In this document: piece after piece, positions 1 to 8,840 of the stretch | Layout: each line of letters begins with the position of its first letter | How positions within the stretch are numbered: position 1 is the first letter of the stretch | Assembly (NCBI RefSeq): GCF_001611675.1 | Contig: NZ_CP014766.1 | Span: 1,178,001-1,242,000, forward strand | Length of the DNA: 64,000 nt | Direction of reading: 5' to 3' | DNA from: Pontibacter akesuensis | GTDB taxonomy: Bacteria; Bacteroidota; Bacteroidia; Cytophagales; Hymenobacteraceae | Program-made: the position numbers and the translations under genes | The notes under the pieces: generated by a model | Databases searched by the model: none | Seen by the model: only the letters and a program-made list of their open reading frames with translations | What the model was told of the DNA's origin: nothing

Positions 1-153
1 TGCCTTTGTTCCCGTTGGCGCTTGTTGTACCGTTACAAAGAGGATTTATTCTTGTTAAGCTGGCAGCTATCAGGTGCGCAAAAGTGAGCGGTCACCCAAT
101 AATTTTAGCCTTATAATTTCTATTTCTCTAATTTATTTATATTATTTGCATAA

Positions 154-169
154 GCGCAATCGATTGCGC
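154..169. promoter_or_regulatory. LacI-type operator upstream of uxaA
   Basis: GCGCAATCGATTGCGC is a perfect 16-bp palindrome with the central CG typical of LacI/GalR-family operators. It ends 18 bp before the uxaA start codon, just after an AT-rich stretch, so a bound repressor would block initiation. It shares its core with four other sites near 10,390, 27,027, 37,914 and 38,123. The likely binding protein is the LacI-family regulator encoded at 39,848, which is inferred from proximity and site type. Confidence 0.75.
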
Positions 170-187
170 AATTAATAAAAGAAAAGC

Positions 188-1834
188 ATGTCACACAAGA
201 TACTAAAAGTGCACCCGAACGATAATGTTTTGGTTGCGCTGACAGATTTACCCGCCGGAGAACCCATTACGTACGACAGCATTTCCCTTTCGCTAGTAGA
301 GGCTGTGCCAGCCAAGCACAAGTTCACGCAGCAGGACATGGCGCCCGGAGAGGAGATCATCATGTATGGCACCCTGGTTGGCAAGGCGGTATTGCCTATC
401 CCGGCCGGCACCAGAATCTCAACAGAAAACGTAAAGCACCAGGCTAATACCTTCAGCGGCAAAAACAAGTCATTTGAGTGGCAGGCGCCTGATGTATCCC
501 GGTGGGAAGGCAAAACCTTTATGGGCTTTCACCGCGAAGACGGACAGGTAGGCACATCCAACACGTGGCTCGTGATCCCGTTGGTGTTCTGCGAGAACCG
601 CAACGTTAACATTATCAAGCAGGCTTTTCTGGAGGAACTTGGCTTTGGACGCCAGGACCTGTACAAATCTTATGTGCAGCAGATGGTGGAGCTGTACCAG
701 GCCGGAAACGTGGACGCCATTGCACAACTGCCGCTACAGGGCCAAATGAGCAACGGGCACCGACGCATATTTGAAAACATCGACGGCATCAAATTTCTGA
801 CCCACGAGGGCGGTTGCGGCGGTATCCGCCAGGATTCTGACGCACTTTGTGCCCTGCTGGCTGGTTACATCCACAACCCGAATGTGGCCGGCGCGACAGT
901 GCTTAGCCTGGGTTGCCAGAACGCGCAGGTAGGCATCCTGGAGGAAAAACTTCGTGCCCTGAACCCGAACTTCTCCAAGCCGCTGATCGTGCTGGAGCAG
1001 CAGCAGGAAGGTACCGAGCAGGAACTGTTAACCCAAGCTATCAGAAGAACTTTCCTTGGCCTGATTGAGGCTGATAAAATAACACGCCAGCCGGCGCCGC
1101 TTAGCAAACTGGTGATTGGCCTGGAGTGCGGCGGATCTGACGGTTTCTCCGGCATTTCGGCAAACCCAGCCGTAGGCCAGGTATCCGATTTGATCGTGGC
1201 ACTGGGCGGAAAGTCTATGTTATCAGAATTCCCTGAGTTGTGCGGTGTGGAGCAGGAAATCATCAACCGCTGTGTGGATGACAAAACAGCCGATCGCTTT
1301 GTGCACCTGATGCGCGCTTACGCGCATGCGGCAGAGGCCGTAGGTTCTGGTTTCGATATGAACCCAAGCCCGGGCAACATCAAGGACGGTTTGATCACAG
1401 ACGCTATTAAATCGGCGGGTGCTGCCAAGAAAGGCGGTACTTCTCCGGTGGTGGATGTGCTGGACTACACTGAATATGCGACGAAGCCAGGCCTGAACCT
1501 GCTTTGCACGCCTGGCAACGATGTGGAAAGTACCACAGCGATGGCCGGCTCCGGTGCCAACGTTATACTCTTCACAACTGGTTTGGGCACGCCAACAGGC
1601 AACCCGGTAACGCCGGTTGTCAAAGTATCCTCCAACTCCAAACTGGCGGAGCGCATGCCAGACATCATCGACGTTGACACAGGCCCCGTGATTGCAGGCG
1701 AGAAAACCATTGAGGAGATGGGCGCGGAGATGCTAGACTATATTATAGAGGTTGCCAGCGGTAACATCAAAACAAAAGCACAGCAACTTGACCAGGATGA
1801 CTTCATTCCCTGGAAACGCGGTATTTCACTTTAA
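188..1834 (+). CDS. uxaA: Altronate dehydratase UxaA
   Basis: This 548-aa cytoplasmic enzyme dehydrates D-altronate to 2-keto-3-deoxygluconate, the last step of galacturonate isomerase-pathway catabolism before KdgK. The N-terminal roughly 90 residues form the small SAF-type domain of the family. The remainder is the large catalytic domain, with conserved Cys/Gly segments such as EGGCGGIRQDS and LECGGSDGFSG. Length is slightly above the roughly 500 residues of the E. coli enzyme. It stands alone at the left edge, far from uxaB and uxaC (41-44 kb), but carries the same kind of operator upstream, so it is probably co-regulated with them. A strong terminator follows. Family assignment is firm; substrate preference for altronate rather than a related aldonate is inferred from the pathway context. 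Confidence 0.95.
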   Translation: MSHKILKVHPNDNVLVALTDLPAGEPITYDSISLSLVEAVPAKHKFTQQDMAPGEEIIMYGTLVGKAVLPIPAGTRISTENVKHQANTFSGKNKSFEWQAPDVSRWEGKTFMGFHREDGQVGTSNTWLVIPLVFCENRNVNIIKQAFLEELGFGRQDLYKSYVQQMVELYQAGNVDAIAQLPLQGQMSNGHRRIFENIDGIKFLTHEGGCGGIRQDSDALCALLAGYIHNPNVAGATVLSLGCQNAQVGILEEKLRALNPNFSKPLIVLEQQQEGTEQELLTQAIRRTFLGLIEADKITRQPAPLSKLVIGLECGGSDGFSGISANPAVGQVSDLIVALGGKSMLSEFPELCGVEQEIINRCVDDKTADRFVHLMRAYAHAAEAVGSGFDMNPSPGNIKDGLITDAIKSAGAAKKGGTSPVVDVLDYTEYATKPGLNLLCTPGNDVESTTAMAGSGANVILFTTGLGTPTGNPVTPVVKVSSNSKLAERMPDIIDVDTGPVIAGEKTIEEMGAEMLDYIIEVASGNIKTKAQQLDQDDFIPWKRGISL

Positions 1835-1856
1835 ATATTTGATTAGGTTGATTTGC

Positions 1857-1889
1857 AAAAAGGCCCTCTTATTTTATGAGGGCCTTTTT
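1857..1889 (+). terminator. Rho-independent terminator after uxaA
   Basis: A 12-bp perfect stem (AAAAAGGCCCTC paired with GAGGGCCTTTTT) surrounds a short AT loop and is followed by further T residues. It lies 22 bp past the uxaA stop codon. Because the A and T tracts are symmetric it may also terminate transcription arriving on the minus strand from the pectinase block. Confidence 0.85.
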
Positions 1890-1960
1890 ATTTTTATGTC
1901 TGTTCTGACTCCCAATAAGAATTGCCTCCCTACTTTGGTTAGGAGCAGATTTAATACCTG

Positions 1961-2626
1961 CTACTCCACCGTCTTGCTAAACTTCACAACTCTGATGGCA
2001 CCGTTAAACCAGGATCGCTTATCCATGCGGGTGCCAATAGAGGTTTTAGCAGTGGAACTGATGGGAAGGTATTCAATCTCGCCTGACAGCTCCTCTTCAC
2101 CATTTACATAGCCTTTCAGTTGGCCGTCTTTGTAGGCCAGTCTTATACTTGCCCACTTATTTACCGGGTGTGTTCTGGTGGAGTCAATCAGCGTGAGGGA
2201 GGCGTTTTCGGTACGCATGAACAGGTCCGGATACCATTGCCCTTTATCATTCAGCCGCAGCTCGATCAGGATGCGGCGTTTATCGTTGTTTGGGTCCTGG
2301 ATGTGCAGGAAGCGCTGCTCAACATTTTCCGGATAAGCGGCAGCAGGCTTGAACTCTACCTCTATCGTGAAGGCATCTGCGCCGGCAATCGGGTTTACGC
2401 CTAATAATAGGCCATCCTCCTTGCCATCAAATTGTATCGCCTTCTTTCCTTCTGCCTTTACCACTTTTGGCTGCCCCCATACTTGTGGCGTGTACCCGCT
2501 TATAGTCTCAAGTGAGTTGAGTTGCCACACTTCCTGACGGCTTTGCCTGCTGGCCACGCATCCTACCAGCAGCATATTTAGCACCAGGCAGCAACCCATT
2601 AATTTAGCTGATTTTCCCTTCATCAT
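1961..2626 (-). CDS. LamG/concanavalin-like lipoprotein
   Basis: A 221-aa predicted lipoprotein. The signal peptide ends in a lipobox (LVGC, Cys at about residue 22), followed by one beta-sandwich domain. The stretch around WASIRLAYKDGQLKGYVNG and the closing GAIRVVKFSKT motif resemble LamG/laminin-G-like concanavalin folds that often bind glycans. I chose the start at 2626 because it gives a normal lipoprotein signal peptide and a purine-rich stretch precedes it. A longer reading frame to 2659 would overlap the upstream gene. It is the last gene of the minus-strand pectinase block, 8 bp after the CE8 gene. It could be a carbohydrate-binding surface protein; no catalytic residues are evident. 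Confidence 0.7.
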   Translation of the reverse strand: MMKGKSAKLMGCCLVLNMLLVGCVASRQSRQEVWQLNSLETISGYTPQVWGQPKVVKAEGKKAIQFDGKEDGLLLGVNPIAGADAFTIEVEFKPAAAYPENVEQRFLHIQDPNNDKRRILIELRLNDKGQWYPDLFMRTENASLTLIDSTRTHPVNKWASIRLAYKDGQLKGYVNGEEELSGEIEYLPISSTAKTSIGTRMDKRSWFNGAIRVVKFSKTVE

Positions 2627-2634
2627 ACTTCCTT

Positions 2635-3618
2635 TTACTTCCGCTGCAGCGGTTTCCACTCCGGGAAGATGTTCTCCAGGGTATACTGCTTCGCCTCCTT
2701 TGCCGTCAGTTGCCTTGACCAGTTCACCCTGCTCTTTGCATTGGCTCCGGCTCCTTTTGAGTTATACTCCGCGTACAGCACCGTCTTTTCATTTTCCGGA
2801 TTTCGCCAGTTGTCCCAGCCTTCCGGGCGAATGTGGTTGCCCATTTCGGAGTTGAGGAACACGGTTTTGGAGTAGGGCCGCCATGGCCGGCCCAGGTATA
2901 CTTTGGTTGCGGCGGCATCGGCAATCAGCTTGCAATCGATAAACACAAAGCCATACTTCTGATCAGGCGAAGTTGCCGCCGCCGTGATGTAAGAATCTTT
3001 CAGGCTTTTGATCGTGCAGTTCAGGAACACAACCGTTGCCTCCCCAAAAATAAAGTCCGTCGTGCCTTCGATGTAGCAGTCCTGATACAACTGCCTGCTG
3101 CCCTCTGTAGCGGCATACAGCGTATCCTGGTTCCCGATCAACCGGCAGTTGCGAATGATGGCCCTGTCACCTTCCACGTGCAGCGCCACCGCCTGCCCCA
3201 CCGGACCCGCAGCGTTTTCGATGGTTAAATTCTCGGCCACAAAATCATTGCCCTGCACCAGTACCGTGTACGAAGTATAGGTGCTATACTTCTCGTTGCC
3301 GGTGAAGTCCTTTCCCGGAAACGGTTTGCCCGAAAAATCGCTGTTGGTGATGATGGTGCTGTCCTTGCTTTCGCCCACCAGCGAGATCTTCGTTTTCCAG
3401 GATGGGATAACCAGTTTCTCCCGGTACACGCCATTCTTGATGTGTATTGTCACCTGCTGCTGCGACAAGTCACGCACGGCATTTACGGCCTCCTGTATGG
3501 TATTAAAATCGCCGCTGCCGTCCTGCGCCACCGTAAACGAGCTAGGGTAAACTTTGGGCTGCGCCGCTAGCTGTAATGTGGCTACCAGAAGTATAAACAG
3601 GCACAAGTATCCTTTCAT
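2635..3618 (-). CDS. Pectin methylesterase (CE8)
   Basis: This 327-aa secreted protein has a signal peptide (cleavage near LAAQP, residue 19) and a single right-handed beta-helix domain of carbohydrate esterase family 8. It removes methyl groups from homogalacturonan so that lyases and GH28 enzymes can act. The family catalytic set is visible: GQAVALHV (oxyanion Gln), GNQDTLYA and TTDFIFG (the two catalytic Asp) and LGRPWRPYSK (substrate-binding Arg/Trp). It is the first of three CE8 paralogues in the window. It lies between a GH28 gene upstream and the LamG-like lipoprotein downstream, and probably works in the periplasm on oligomers imported by the SusCD systems. Start choice is supported by the complete signal peptide. 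Confidence 0.93.
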   Translation of the reverse strand: MKGYLCLFILLVATLQLAAQPKVYPSSFTVAQDGSGDFNTIQEAVNAVRDLSQQQVTIHIKNGVYREKLVIPSWKTKISLVGESKDSTIITNSDFSGKPFPGKDFTGNEKYSTYTSYTVLVQGNDFVAENLTIENAAGPVGQAVALHVEGDRAIIRNCRLIGNQDTLYAATEGSRQLYQDCYIEGTTDFIFGEATVVFLNCTIKSLKDSYITAAATSPDQKYGFVFIDCKLIADAAATKVYLGRPWRPYSKTVFLNSEMGNHIRPEGWDNWRNPENEKTVLYAEYNSKGAGANAKSRVNWSRQLTAKEAKQYTLENIFPEWKPLQRK

Positions 3619-3696
3619 AGTATAACTGGGTATTCTTTATAACTGGGTATTCTTTCTCTGGATGATTTATTTAACCGCAGGGGCAGGGATTCACCT

Positions 3697-5169
3697 CTAC
3701 CCTGCCGGCGAAATACTGTCTGGAAGTATAATCGGCTTGCCGTTGATGGTAACGTTTTCGAACTCGATGTTCTTCACGTTTGAGAACTTGTAAGGCTCCT
3801 TCACATTGTTGATCTGCACATTGATCAGGCGCAGATTCTGTACCGGCGACTCGGCATAGCCTTCTAACAGAACACCTACATCACCCCCATTCTGCACCGT
3901 CATGTTCCGCACTTCCACATTGCGTACAGTCGGTATATAAGGACCTTCATCCTCGTAAAACATGTTCACCCGTATGACCTGCTCTGCCACCTGGCCCACC
4001 TCAATGTTGCGCAGGTACACATTCTCAACCACGCCGCCGCGCATAGAACTCGTTTTGATTCGTAAGGCTCTATCCAACAAAGGACTGTTCATGGTGCAGT
4101 TCTCCGCAAACACATTCCGTACACCACCCGAAATTTCGCTTCCGATCACCACACCGCCATGTCCGTTTGCCATGGTACAGCCTTGTATGATGATGTTTTC
4201 GCTTGGCACATTTATTCTGCGTCCGTCGGCGTTTCTGCCGGATTTGATGGCAATGCAGTCGTCGCCGGTGTTAAAAAAGCAGTCTTTGATGAGCACGTTT
4301 TTACAGGATTCCGGGTCGCAGCCGTCTGAGTTCGGCCCCTGGCTCTCCACCGTCACGCCCTGTATCGTCACATTGTTGCACAGCACCGGGTTCAGAATCC
4401 ACATGGGCGAGTTTACGATCGTCACGCCCTCGATGAGCACATTCTCACAGCGGTACGGCTGCACGAACTGCGGACGCAGGTAATAGCCCTCCCCAAACTT
4501 GCGCTCGCTTACCGGCACATTGTTTTCTGCCATCTCAAACAAAGCAGCTCTTTTATCAGAATCGTTCTGGTTAGGCGTGCCCACTTGCCAGCCATGTCGC
4601 TTGTTTCCTTTCCATGGCCACCAGTTGGTTTCATTGGCCTGTCCGTCCAGTACACCCTCGCCCGTAACGGCAATATTCTTCTCTTCGAACGCATAGATGA
4701 GCGGAGAATAATTCATCAACTCCACCCCTTCCCAACGCGTGTAAACCAAAGGCAAATAATCTTTCGGATTAGTAGAGAACAAGACTCTGGCATCCTTCTC
4801 CACATGCAGGTTTACGTTGCTTTCCAGGTAGATGGGGCCGGTCAGGTACTTGCCGGCTGGCACCACCACGCGCCCACCGCCAGCACTGCTGCAGGCCTGG
4901 ATGGCTTTTCGAATCGCCTCTGAGTTATCTGTTTTGCCGTCTCCTACCGCGCCATAGGTGGTCACATCAAAATCCTTGTCAGGAAAAGTAGGCGGTACGA
5001 TTTGGGCAAGTATACCCTCCACCTGCTGCCACGGATCTGAAGTAGTGTTTTCGTTTGTACCTGCAGCCGCTTCCGGTTGCGTGGCAACAGTGCTTTTTTT
5101 AGTACAGCCAGCCATGGTTAGTAGCAGGGCAAGGATGCAGAGTGTTCGCACATACCTATAGATCTTCAT
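3697..5169 (-). CDS. Polygalacturonase-type glycoside hydrolase (GH28), lipoprotein
   Basis: A 490-aa lipoprotein (lipobox TMAGC near residue 22) with a pectate-lyase-like leader segment (DFDVTTYGAVGDGKTDNSEAI) and a GH28 right-handed beta-helix. Family motifs are present in order: NSDGCDPESCKN, NTGDDCIAIKSG (catalytic Asp pair), GHGGVVIGSE and the RIKT block. It should hydrolyse alpha-1,4-galacturonosyl bonds in de-esterified pectin or rhamnogalacturonan. The long insertion around residues 160-230 is typical of bacterial exo-acting or rhamnogalacturonan-type members, so the exact linkage cannot be settled here. The gene is 13 nt downstream of the VOC gene and 78 nt upstream of the CE8 gene, in the same direction. 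Confidence 0.92.
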   Translation of the reverse strand: MKIYRYVRTLCILALLLTMAGCTKKSTVATQPEAAAGTNENTTSDPWQQVEGILAQIVPPTFPDKDFDVTTYGAVGDGKTDNSEAIRKAIQACSSAGGGRVVVPAGKYLTGPIYLESNVNLHVEKDARVLFSTNPKDYLPLVYTRWEGVELMNYSPLIYAFEEKNIAVTGEGVLDGQANETNWWPWKGNKRHGWQVGTPNQNDSDKRAALFEMAENNVPVSERKFGEGYYLRPQFVQPYRCENVLIEGVTIVNSPMWILNPVLCNNVTIQGVTVESQGPNSDGCDPESCKNVLIKDCFFNTGDDCIAIKSGRNADGRRINVPSENIIIQGCTMANGHGGVVIGSEISGGVRNVFAENCTMNSPLLDRALRIKTSSMRGGVVENVYLRNIEVGQVAEQVIRVNMFYEDEGPYIPTVRNVEVRNMTVQNGGDVGVLLEGYAESPVQNLRLINVQINNVKEPYKFSNVKNIEFENVTINGKPIILPDSISPAG

Positions 5170-5181
5170 AGTTTGTAATTA

Positions 5182-5604
5182 TTAATGCACGCTGGACTTT
5201 TGATTTTCTTCTTCTTTCGCTTTGAGCATGGGCGTACCTCTTTTGCACAGCTGCACCGCCAGCCCCCAAGGGTCGCGCAGCATCACCAGGTGCGAACCAT
5301 CCTCCAATTTCTGGTCTGACTCCAGGCTGGCTCCTGCTTGCAGCAACCGGTACCGGTCGTTGTCTGGGTTTTCTGAAACGAAAGCCAGATGCACGAGCAA
5401 GGGGTTCATGGTGCGGTAAGGTGGTACTTCGTTAGCAGGGTTCCGGTAAACCTCTATCATGATCCGGCCGCTGTCATCAGCCAGGAAAGTCATGAAGGGA
5501 GCTTCTTTTTGCTGTTTTACTACCTTTAGCCCAAGGTGCGCTACATACCATTCTGTCATCGCCTGCGGGTCTTCCACATTCAGCGCAAAGTGTTCTAGTT
5601 TCAT
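5182..5604 (-). CDS. VOC-family (glyoxalase-like) protein
   Basis: A 140-aa cytoplasmic protein with one vicinal-oxygen-chelate domain made of two beta-alpha-beta-beta-beta modules. It opens with MKLEHFALNVEDPQAMTEWY and closes with LVMLRDPWGLAVQLCKR, which is standard for the glyoxalase/bleomycin-resistance superfamily. His5 and Glu52 (in MIEVYRNP) are plausible metal ligands. It lies within the pectinase block, 13 nt upstream of a GH28 gene. Its role in pectin use is unknown; it may handle a reactive dicarbonyl or an isomerisation of a unsaturated uronate product, but this is speculation. Confidence 0.8.
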   Translation of the reverse strand: MKLEHFALNVEDPQAMTEWYVAHLGLKVVKQQKEAPFMTFLADDSGRIMIEVYRNPANEVPPYRTMNPLLVHLAFVSENPDNDRYRLLQAGASLESDQKLEDGSHLVMLRDPWGLAVQLCKRGTPMLKAKEEENQKSSVH

Positions 5605-5742
5605 TCTATATTTCTTTTGAACCGATGGCTATTTGTTTCTCTTATTTAGTACTACTTCAGCTTTTTGTATTGTCAGCCAAGCCGCTTTGAAGTTTTATCA
5701 CCAAAGTCTTATTTCTTTATACCTGTGCCTTGTGTCCAAAAC

Positions 5743-6969
5743 CTACTTTAGCCACTTCTCCAGCCAGGCAATGGCGTCTTCCTGCATTTGGATCGTCATG
5801 GAGTGTGGCACATCGTAATACCGGGAAGAGAATTTTTCCGGCGCTTTCATTTTGGTATAGATACGCGATAGTCTCTGTTCTGCCGCCTGCATTCCCTCCA
5901 TGCTGAAGAGCTTGTCCTGCTTGCAATTCAGCACCAGCAAAGGGCGCGGCGCATTCAGGGAGGCCACATCCGGCAAATCCAGAAACTCGTACTGCCGCGG
6001 CACATACATCATCCAAGTGTGGTGGGCGTGCTGCTGCAGCATTTCGTTGTACGTGGTCGAGAAAGCAGCCACCACGCCTGTTTTAATTCTTGGGTCCAGT
6101 CCGAAAAGGTACGTACTGCGCAGGCCTCCCAATGACAGCCCGATGCTGCCAATCCGCTCCGGGTCCACCTCTGGCCGCGACAGCAGAAAGTCTACCGCCA
6201 CTCTGTCGTTTTGCGCAATGATGCCCAGCCAGGTAGTGCCGGAGGTAAGTATGGTTTTATTCATGGCTACCTCGTTCGGCCCGGCCACCTGCTTGTTGTA
6301 GATCTTGATGCGCTCACTTTCATTGGCACCCTCTATTTTCTCGAAATAGCCTTTGTTATCCACTAACGTTGCGGGATCTAACTTTTGGGAGCCAAAGTAA
6401 ATGGCATCCGGACAGAGCACCACAAAGCCCCGCTTGGCCAGCTCATCCGCATAGTGCCTGCCCTCGTACAGGTTCTCAATGTACTCCTTCAAAATTGCTG
6501 GCTGATCATCCGTCAGGGTGTGTTTTTCCTTCCCAAAGAAGTAGAAACCGCCGTGGTCGTGCAGGGCAATGACGGCTGGGGCAGGCTTGGTGAAGTTATC
6601 TGGCACAAGTAGAAACGCCTCCGTTTGCTGCAGTGCATTTAGGTTGTAGCGCACCAGGTACTGCGTGTAGCCCTCCCGTTTGGTCGTGCTAAGTACTTCT
6701 GTGTTGAGAGGGGCTGGCGCCGGATCAAAAGCCAGTAACTCGTGCAGCTTCGCCTTTGCGTTTTTCCGCCACTTCTCCGTGTTCTTCCAATCTTTTGCCA
6801 GGTATGATAAGCTCGCGTTGCTCTTGCTCGAATAGGCATCCAGCAGCGGGTAAAAGTTGCCCACATCAGATTTTACCTGCTGGGCAAAGGCGCCAGCACA
6901 AGTTACGGCGAGTACCAGGCTAAAGCTGATACATCTGCAAAGCGTAGTATAGAAGGAACGTTTAGACAT
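5743..6969 (-). CDS. Secreted alpha/beta-hydrolase (dienelactone hydrolase/acetyl-xylan-esterase-like)
   Basis: A 408-aa protein with a signal peptide ending at AGAFAQ (residue 30) and one alpha/beta-hydrolase fold. The nucleophile elbow GLSLGG lies near residue 275, an oxyanion segment LHDHGGF is near 137, an Asp is in LNCKQD, and the closing His is in DVPHSM. Large insertions are seen between the core strands, as in the large PUL-associated esterases. It probably removes acetyl, methyl or feruloyl-type esters from pectin side chains in the periplasm. The gene sits between the PL1 pectate lyase and VOC genes in the same orientation, which supports a role in pectin processing, but the ester cleaved cannot be read from sequence. 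Confidence 0.82.
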   Translation of the reverse strand: MSKRSFYTTLCRCISFSLVLAVTCAGAFAQQVKSDVGNFYPLLDAYSSKSNASLSYLAKDWKNTEKWRKNAKAKLHELLAFDPAPAPLNTEVLSTTKREGYTQYLVRYNLNALQQTEAFLLVPDNFTKPAPAVIALHDHGGFYFFGKEKHTLTDDQPAILKEYIENLYEGRHYADELAKRGFVVLCPDAIYFGSQKLDPATLVDNKGYFEKIEGANESERIKIYNKQVAGPNEVAMNKTILTSGTTWLGIIAQNDRVAVDFLLSRPEVDPERIGSIGLSLGGLRSTYLFGLDPRIKTGVVAAFSTTYNEMLQQHAHHTWMMYVPRQYEFLDLPDVASLNAPRPLLVLNCKQDKLFSMEGMQAAEQRLSRIYTKMKAPEKFSSRYYDVPHSMTIQMQEDAIAWLEKWLK

Positions 6970-7040
6970 GTTTAAAATTACTGATATCTGTTTTGCCGCT
7001 GGCTATACTTCATGCAAGCAAGGCAACGGTAGCATTAATT

Positions 7041-8426
7041 TTACTGTGCTGACTCCTGTTGCACCAGGCTGTTCAGGTACACTTCCAGGTTCGTGTATTG
7101 CTTCGCAAGGGCAAAGGCAGCCGCGTCGGCAGCATTGTTTGGATTAAGCTTGTGCTCTTGCTCCCAACTATCTGGCATGCCATCCCTATCTGCATCTGCC
7201 GGAGCCGGTAACGATTTTAGCTCGGGCCAGCCGCCCACCTCTTCCTGCGAGTCGATGATGCCGGGCTTGCCGCTTTTTGCGCCTGTAAACGTGGCGGTGC
7301 CTGTTCTCACTTCCGCTATCACACGGGTATCAACGGCATCTCTTCTCAGAGAAGCACCGGCTGAAGCCAACACCTGCTGGTACGCCTCCTGCGCCGAAGT
7401 TGTGGTGACAGGTGCAAAGTTAAAAGGGCTACTGCTACGTGTTATGGCTGGGTCATCACACTGCACGCCGCCCGCCCAGTTGTCCTGACTTACTTTCTCA
7501 TCACCTACCACATAATTGCCCTGCACATAAAACTTCCCGTAGGGTTTTGATGGATTCACAATGCGGCTCTTCACGGCTGCGGGTGTGGCCGGACCGGACT
7601 TGTAGTAGTTGTTCACCATGTTATGCTCGCCCTCTTCACCACCGTAGGCGCTGTTCATACCCCAGTTGTAGATCACGTTGTTTCGGTAATCCAGCTGGCG
7701 GCTGGGTACATCGGTTTCATACTTGGAACCAGAAAAACGGGGGTTACGGCTGTTGTGGTGGGCAAACAAGTTGTGGTGAAACGAAGCACGTTTGCCTCCC
7801 CAGATACCGCCGTAGCCATGGTTCCCTTTCGCGTGGAGCGAGGAGTTGAGGCTTTCGGAGATGATGGACCACTGTAAGGTAAAGTCTTCGTTAGTGTAAA
7901 AAGATACGCATTCATCCACCGACCAACTGACAGAGCAATGGTCTACGATGATGTTTTTGTGCTGCCGCCCTCCTAAAGCGTCTGCCTCCTGATTGTGCTC
8001 ATTGCCCATCCGAAAACGCATGTACCGGATGATTACATTATCAGCAGCCACAGTCACCGGATAGCCTTTGATGCAGATACCATCGCCGGGAGCAGACTGG
8101 CCTGCAATGGTCACATCTCCCATATCTATACTTAGCTTTGATTGCAGCTCAATAGTACCGGAGACGGCAAAGACAATTGTGCGTGGCCCCTGCTGCTGAA
8201 CCGCTTCACGCAGGCTCCCGGGACCGCTGTCGTTCAGGTTACTTACTATAAATACGTTACCGCCCCGGCCTCCAGTGGTGTGCCTACCCGCACCTTCCGC
8301 TCCCGGAAAAGCAATGGCTTGTTGCGTAGTTTCTGCAGGCAAGGCAGCTCGGTTTGTTGCTTTTGGTGTGCAATTAGTCAGGCTGCCAAGCAGGAGGGCT
8401 ATGTAAAGTATGCTTTGTGCTTTCAT
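7041..8426 (-). CDS. Pectate lyase (PL1-type), lipoprotein
   Basis: A 461-aa lipoprotein (lipobox GSLTNC near residue 19) with a parallel beta-helix. It starts with the family signature FPGAEGAGRHTTGGRGG and contains VDHCSVSWSVDE and HHNSRNPRFSGS, the regions holding the calcium-binding acids and catalytic Arg of PL1-type pectate lyases. It cleaves polygalacturonate by beta-elimination, giving 4,5-unsaturated oligogalacturonides that feed KduI. The C-terminus carries an Asp-rich PADADRDGMPDSWE segment, a probable calcium-binding thrombospondin-3-like turn, then a conserved YTNLEVYLNSLV tail. The same layout is found in the genes at 8,859 and 28,035, so the three are recent paralogues. Confidence 0.92.
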   Translation of the reverse strand: MKAQSILYIALLLGSLTNCTPKATNRAALPAETTQQAIAFPGAEGAGRHTTGGRGGNVFIVSNLNDSGPGSLREAVQQQGPRTIVFAVSGTIELQSKLSIDMGDVTIAGQSAPGDGICIKGYPVTVAADNVIIRYMRFRMGNEHNQEADALGGRQHKNIIVDHCSVSWSVDECVSFYTNEDFTLQWSIISESLNSSLHAKGNHGYGGIWGGKRASFHHNLFAHHNSRNPRFSGSKYETDVPSRQLDYRNNVIYNWGMNSAYGGEEGEHNMVNNYYKSGPATPAAVKSRIVNPSKPYGKFYVQGNYVVGDEKVSQDNWAGGVQCDDPAITRSSSPFNFAPVTTTSAQEAYQQVLASAGASLRRDAVDTRVIAEVRTGTATFTGAKSGKPGIIDSQEEVGGWPELKSLPAPADADRDGMPDSWEQEHKLNPNNAADAAAFALAKQYTNLEVYLNSLVQQESAQ

Positions 8427-8502
8427 TGTCTTCTGATGAATGACTACTGTCTTTATCTTTTGCTACACATCTTTGCTGCTGTTCATTCCCTGAATGCTTA
8501 TC

Positions 8503-8524
8503 TGGCGCAAGCGTCCGCTTGTGC
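8503..8524. repeat. REP-like palindromic repeat, copy 1
   Basis: GGCGCAAGCG and CGCTTGTGCC form a 10-bp stem with one G:T pair and a 2-nt loop. A near-identical element in the opposite orientation occurs at 13,972-13,993. Both copies lie in gaps between genes, as expected for REP-type extragenic palindromes. Confidence 0.55.
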
Positions 8525-8682
8525 CTTAAACTGCTTCTGCTATACTTCCATAGCTTCTGCTTGCCGCAACTCCAACCAAGTTATCCTTTCTCGTTACCGT
8601 TCATCCTCCAGTTCCCAAATACCTATCGTTTCACCTCATACCTTGGAGCGCTCACGGCCGCGAGGCCTCGTCCTCGGGCATC

Positions 8683-8757
8683 GCGCTGTGCAATTGAAGC
8701 TGCTCCTCGCTCCGCTGCGGGCTGCCCTTGACGGGCACCGCATCAATTACAAGGCGC
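8683..8757. repeat. GC-rich inverted repeat
   Basis: Arms at 8,683-8,700 and 8,740-8,757 match as inverted copies at about 14 of 18 positions. They enclose a second small hairpin, TGCCC/GGGCA, at 8,723-8,737. The composition is much more GC-rich than neighbouring spacers. This may be a non-autonomous repeat or a folded RNA segment; nothing in the sequence identifies the family. Confidence 0.4.
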
Positions 8758-8816
8758 TCAACCCAAGGACTGGAATCGGTTCAGGTAGCCGCTGTTTTTG
8801 CAACTTGGTCTGAACT

Positions 8817-8840
8817 CCCTCTCCTGCTTTTAGGAGAGGG
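8817..8840 (-). terminator. Hairpin downstream of PL1 gene
   Basis: CCCTCTCCT and AGGAGAGGG form a perfect 9-bp stem with a 6-nt loop, 18 nt past the stop codon of the PL1 gene at 8,859. No clear T tract follows on the minus strand, so it may act in mRNA 3' protection or be a repeat rather than a classical terminator. Confidence 0.5.

Noticed and set aside
1752..2111. 119-aa plus-strand frame running past uxaA into the terminator
   Set aside because: It spans the uxaA 3' end, the terminator hairpin and the antisense of the LamG-like gene; no coding character.
2930..2946. TTGCAATCGATAAAC as an operator
   Set aside because: Only the left half matches the motif and the site is within the CE8 coding sequence.
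8142..8813. 223-aa plus-strand open frame across the PL1 start and the following spacer
   Set aside because: It is antisense to a clear PL1 gene for nearly half its length, has low-complexity Cys/Leu/Arg content and no family features.
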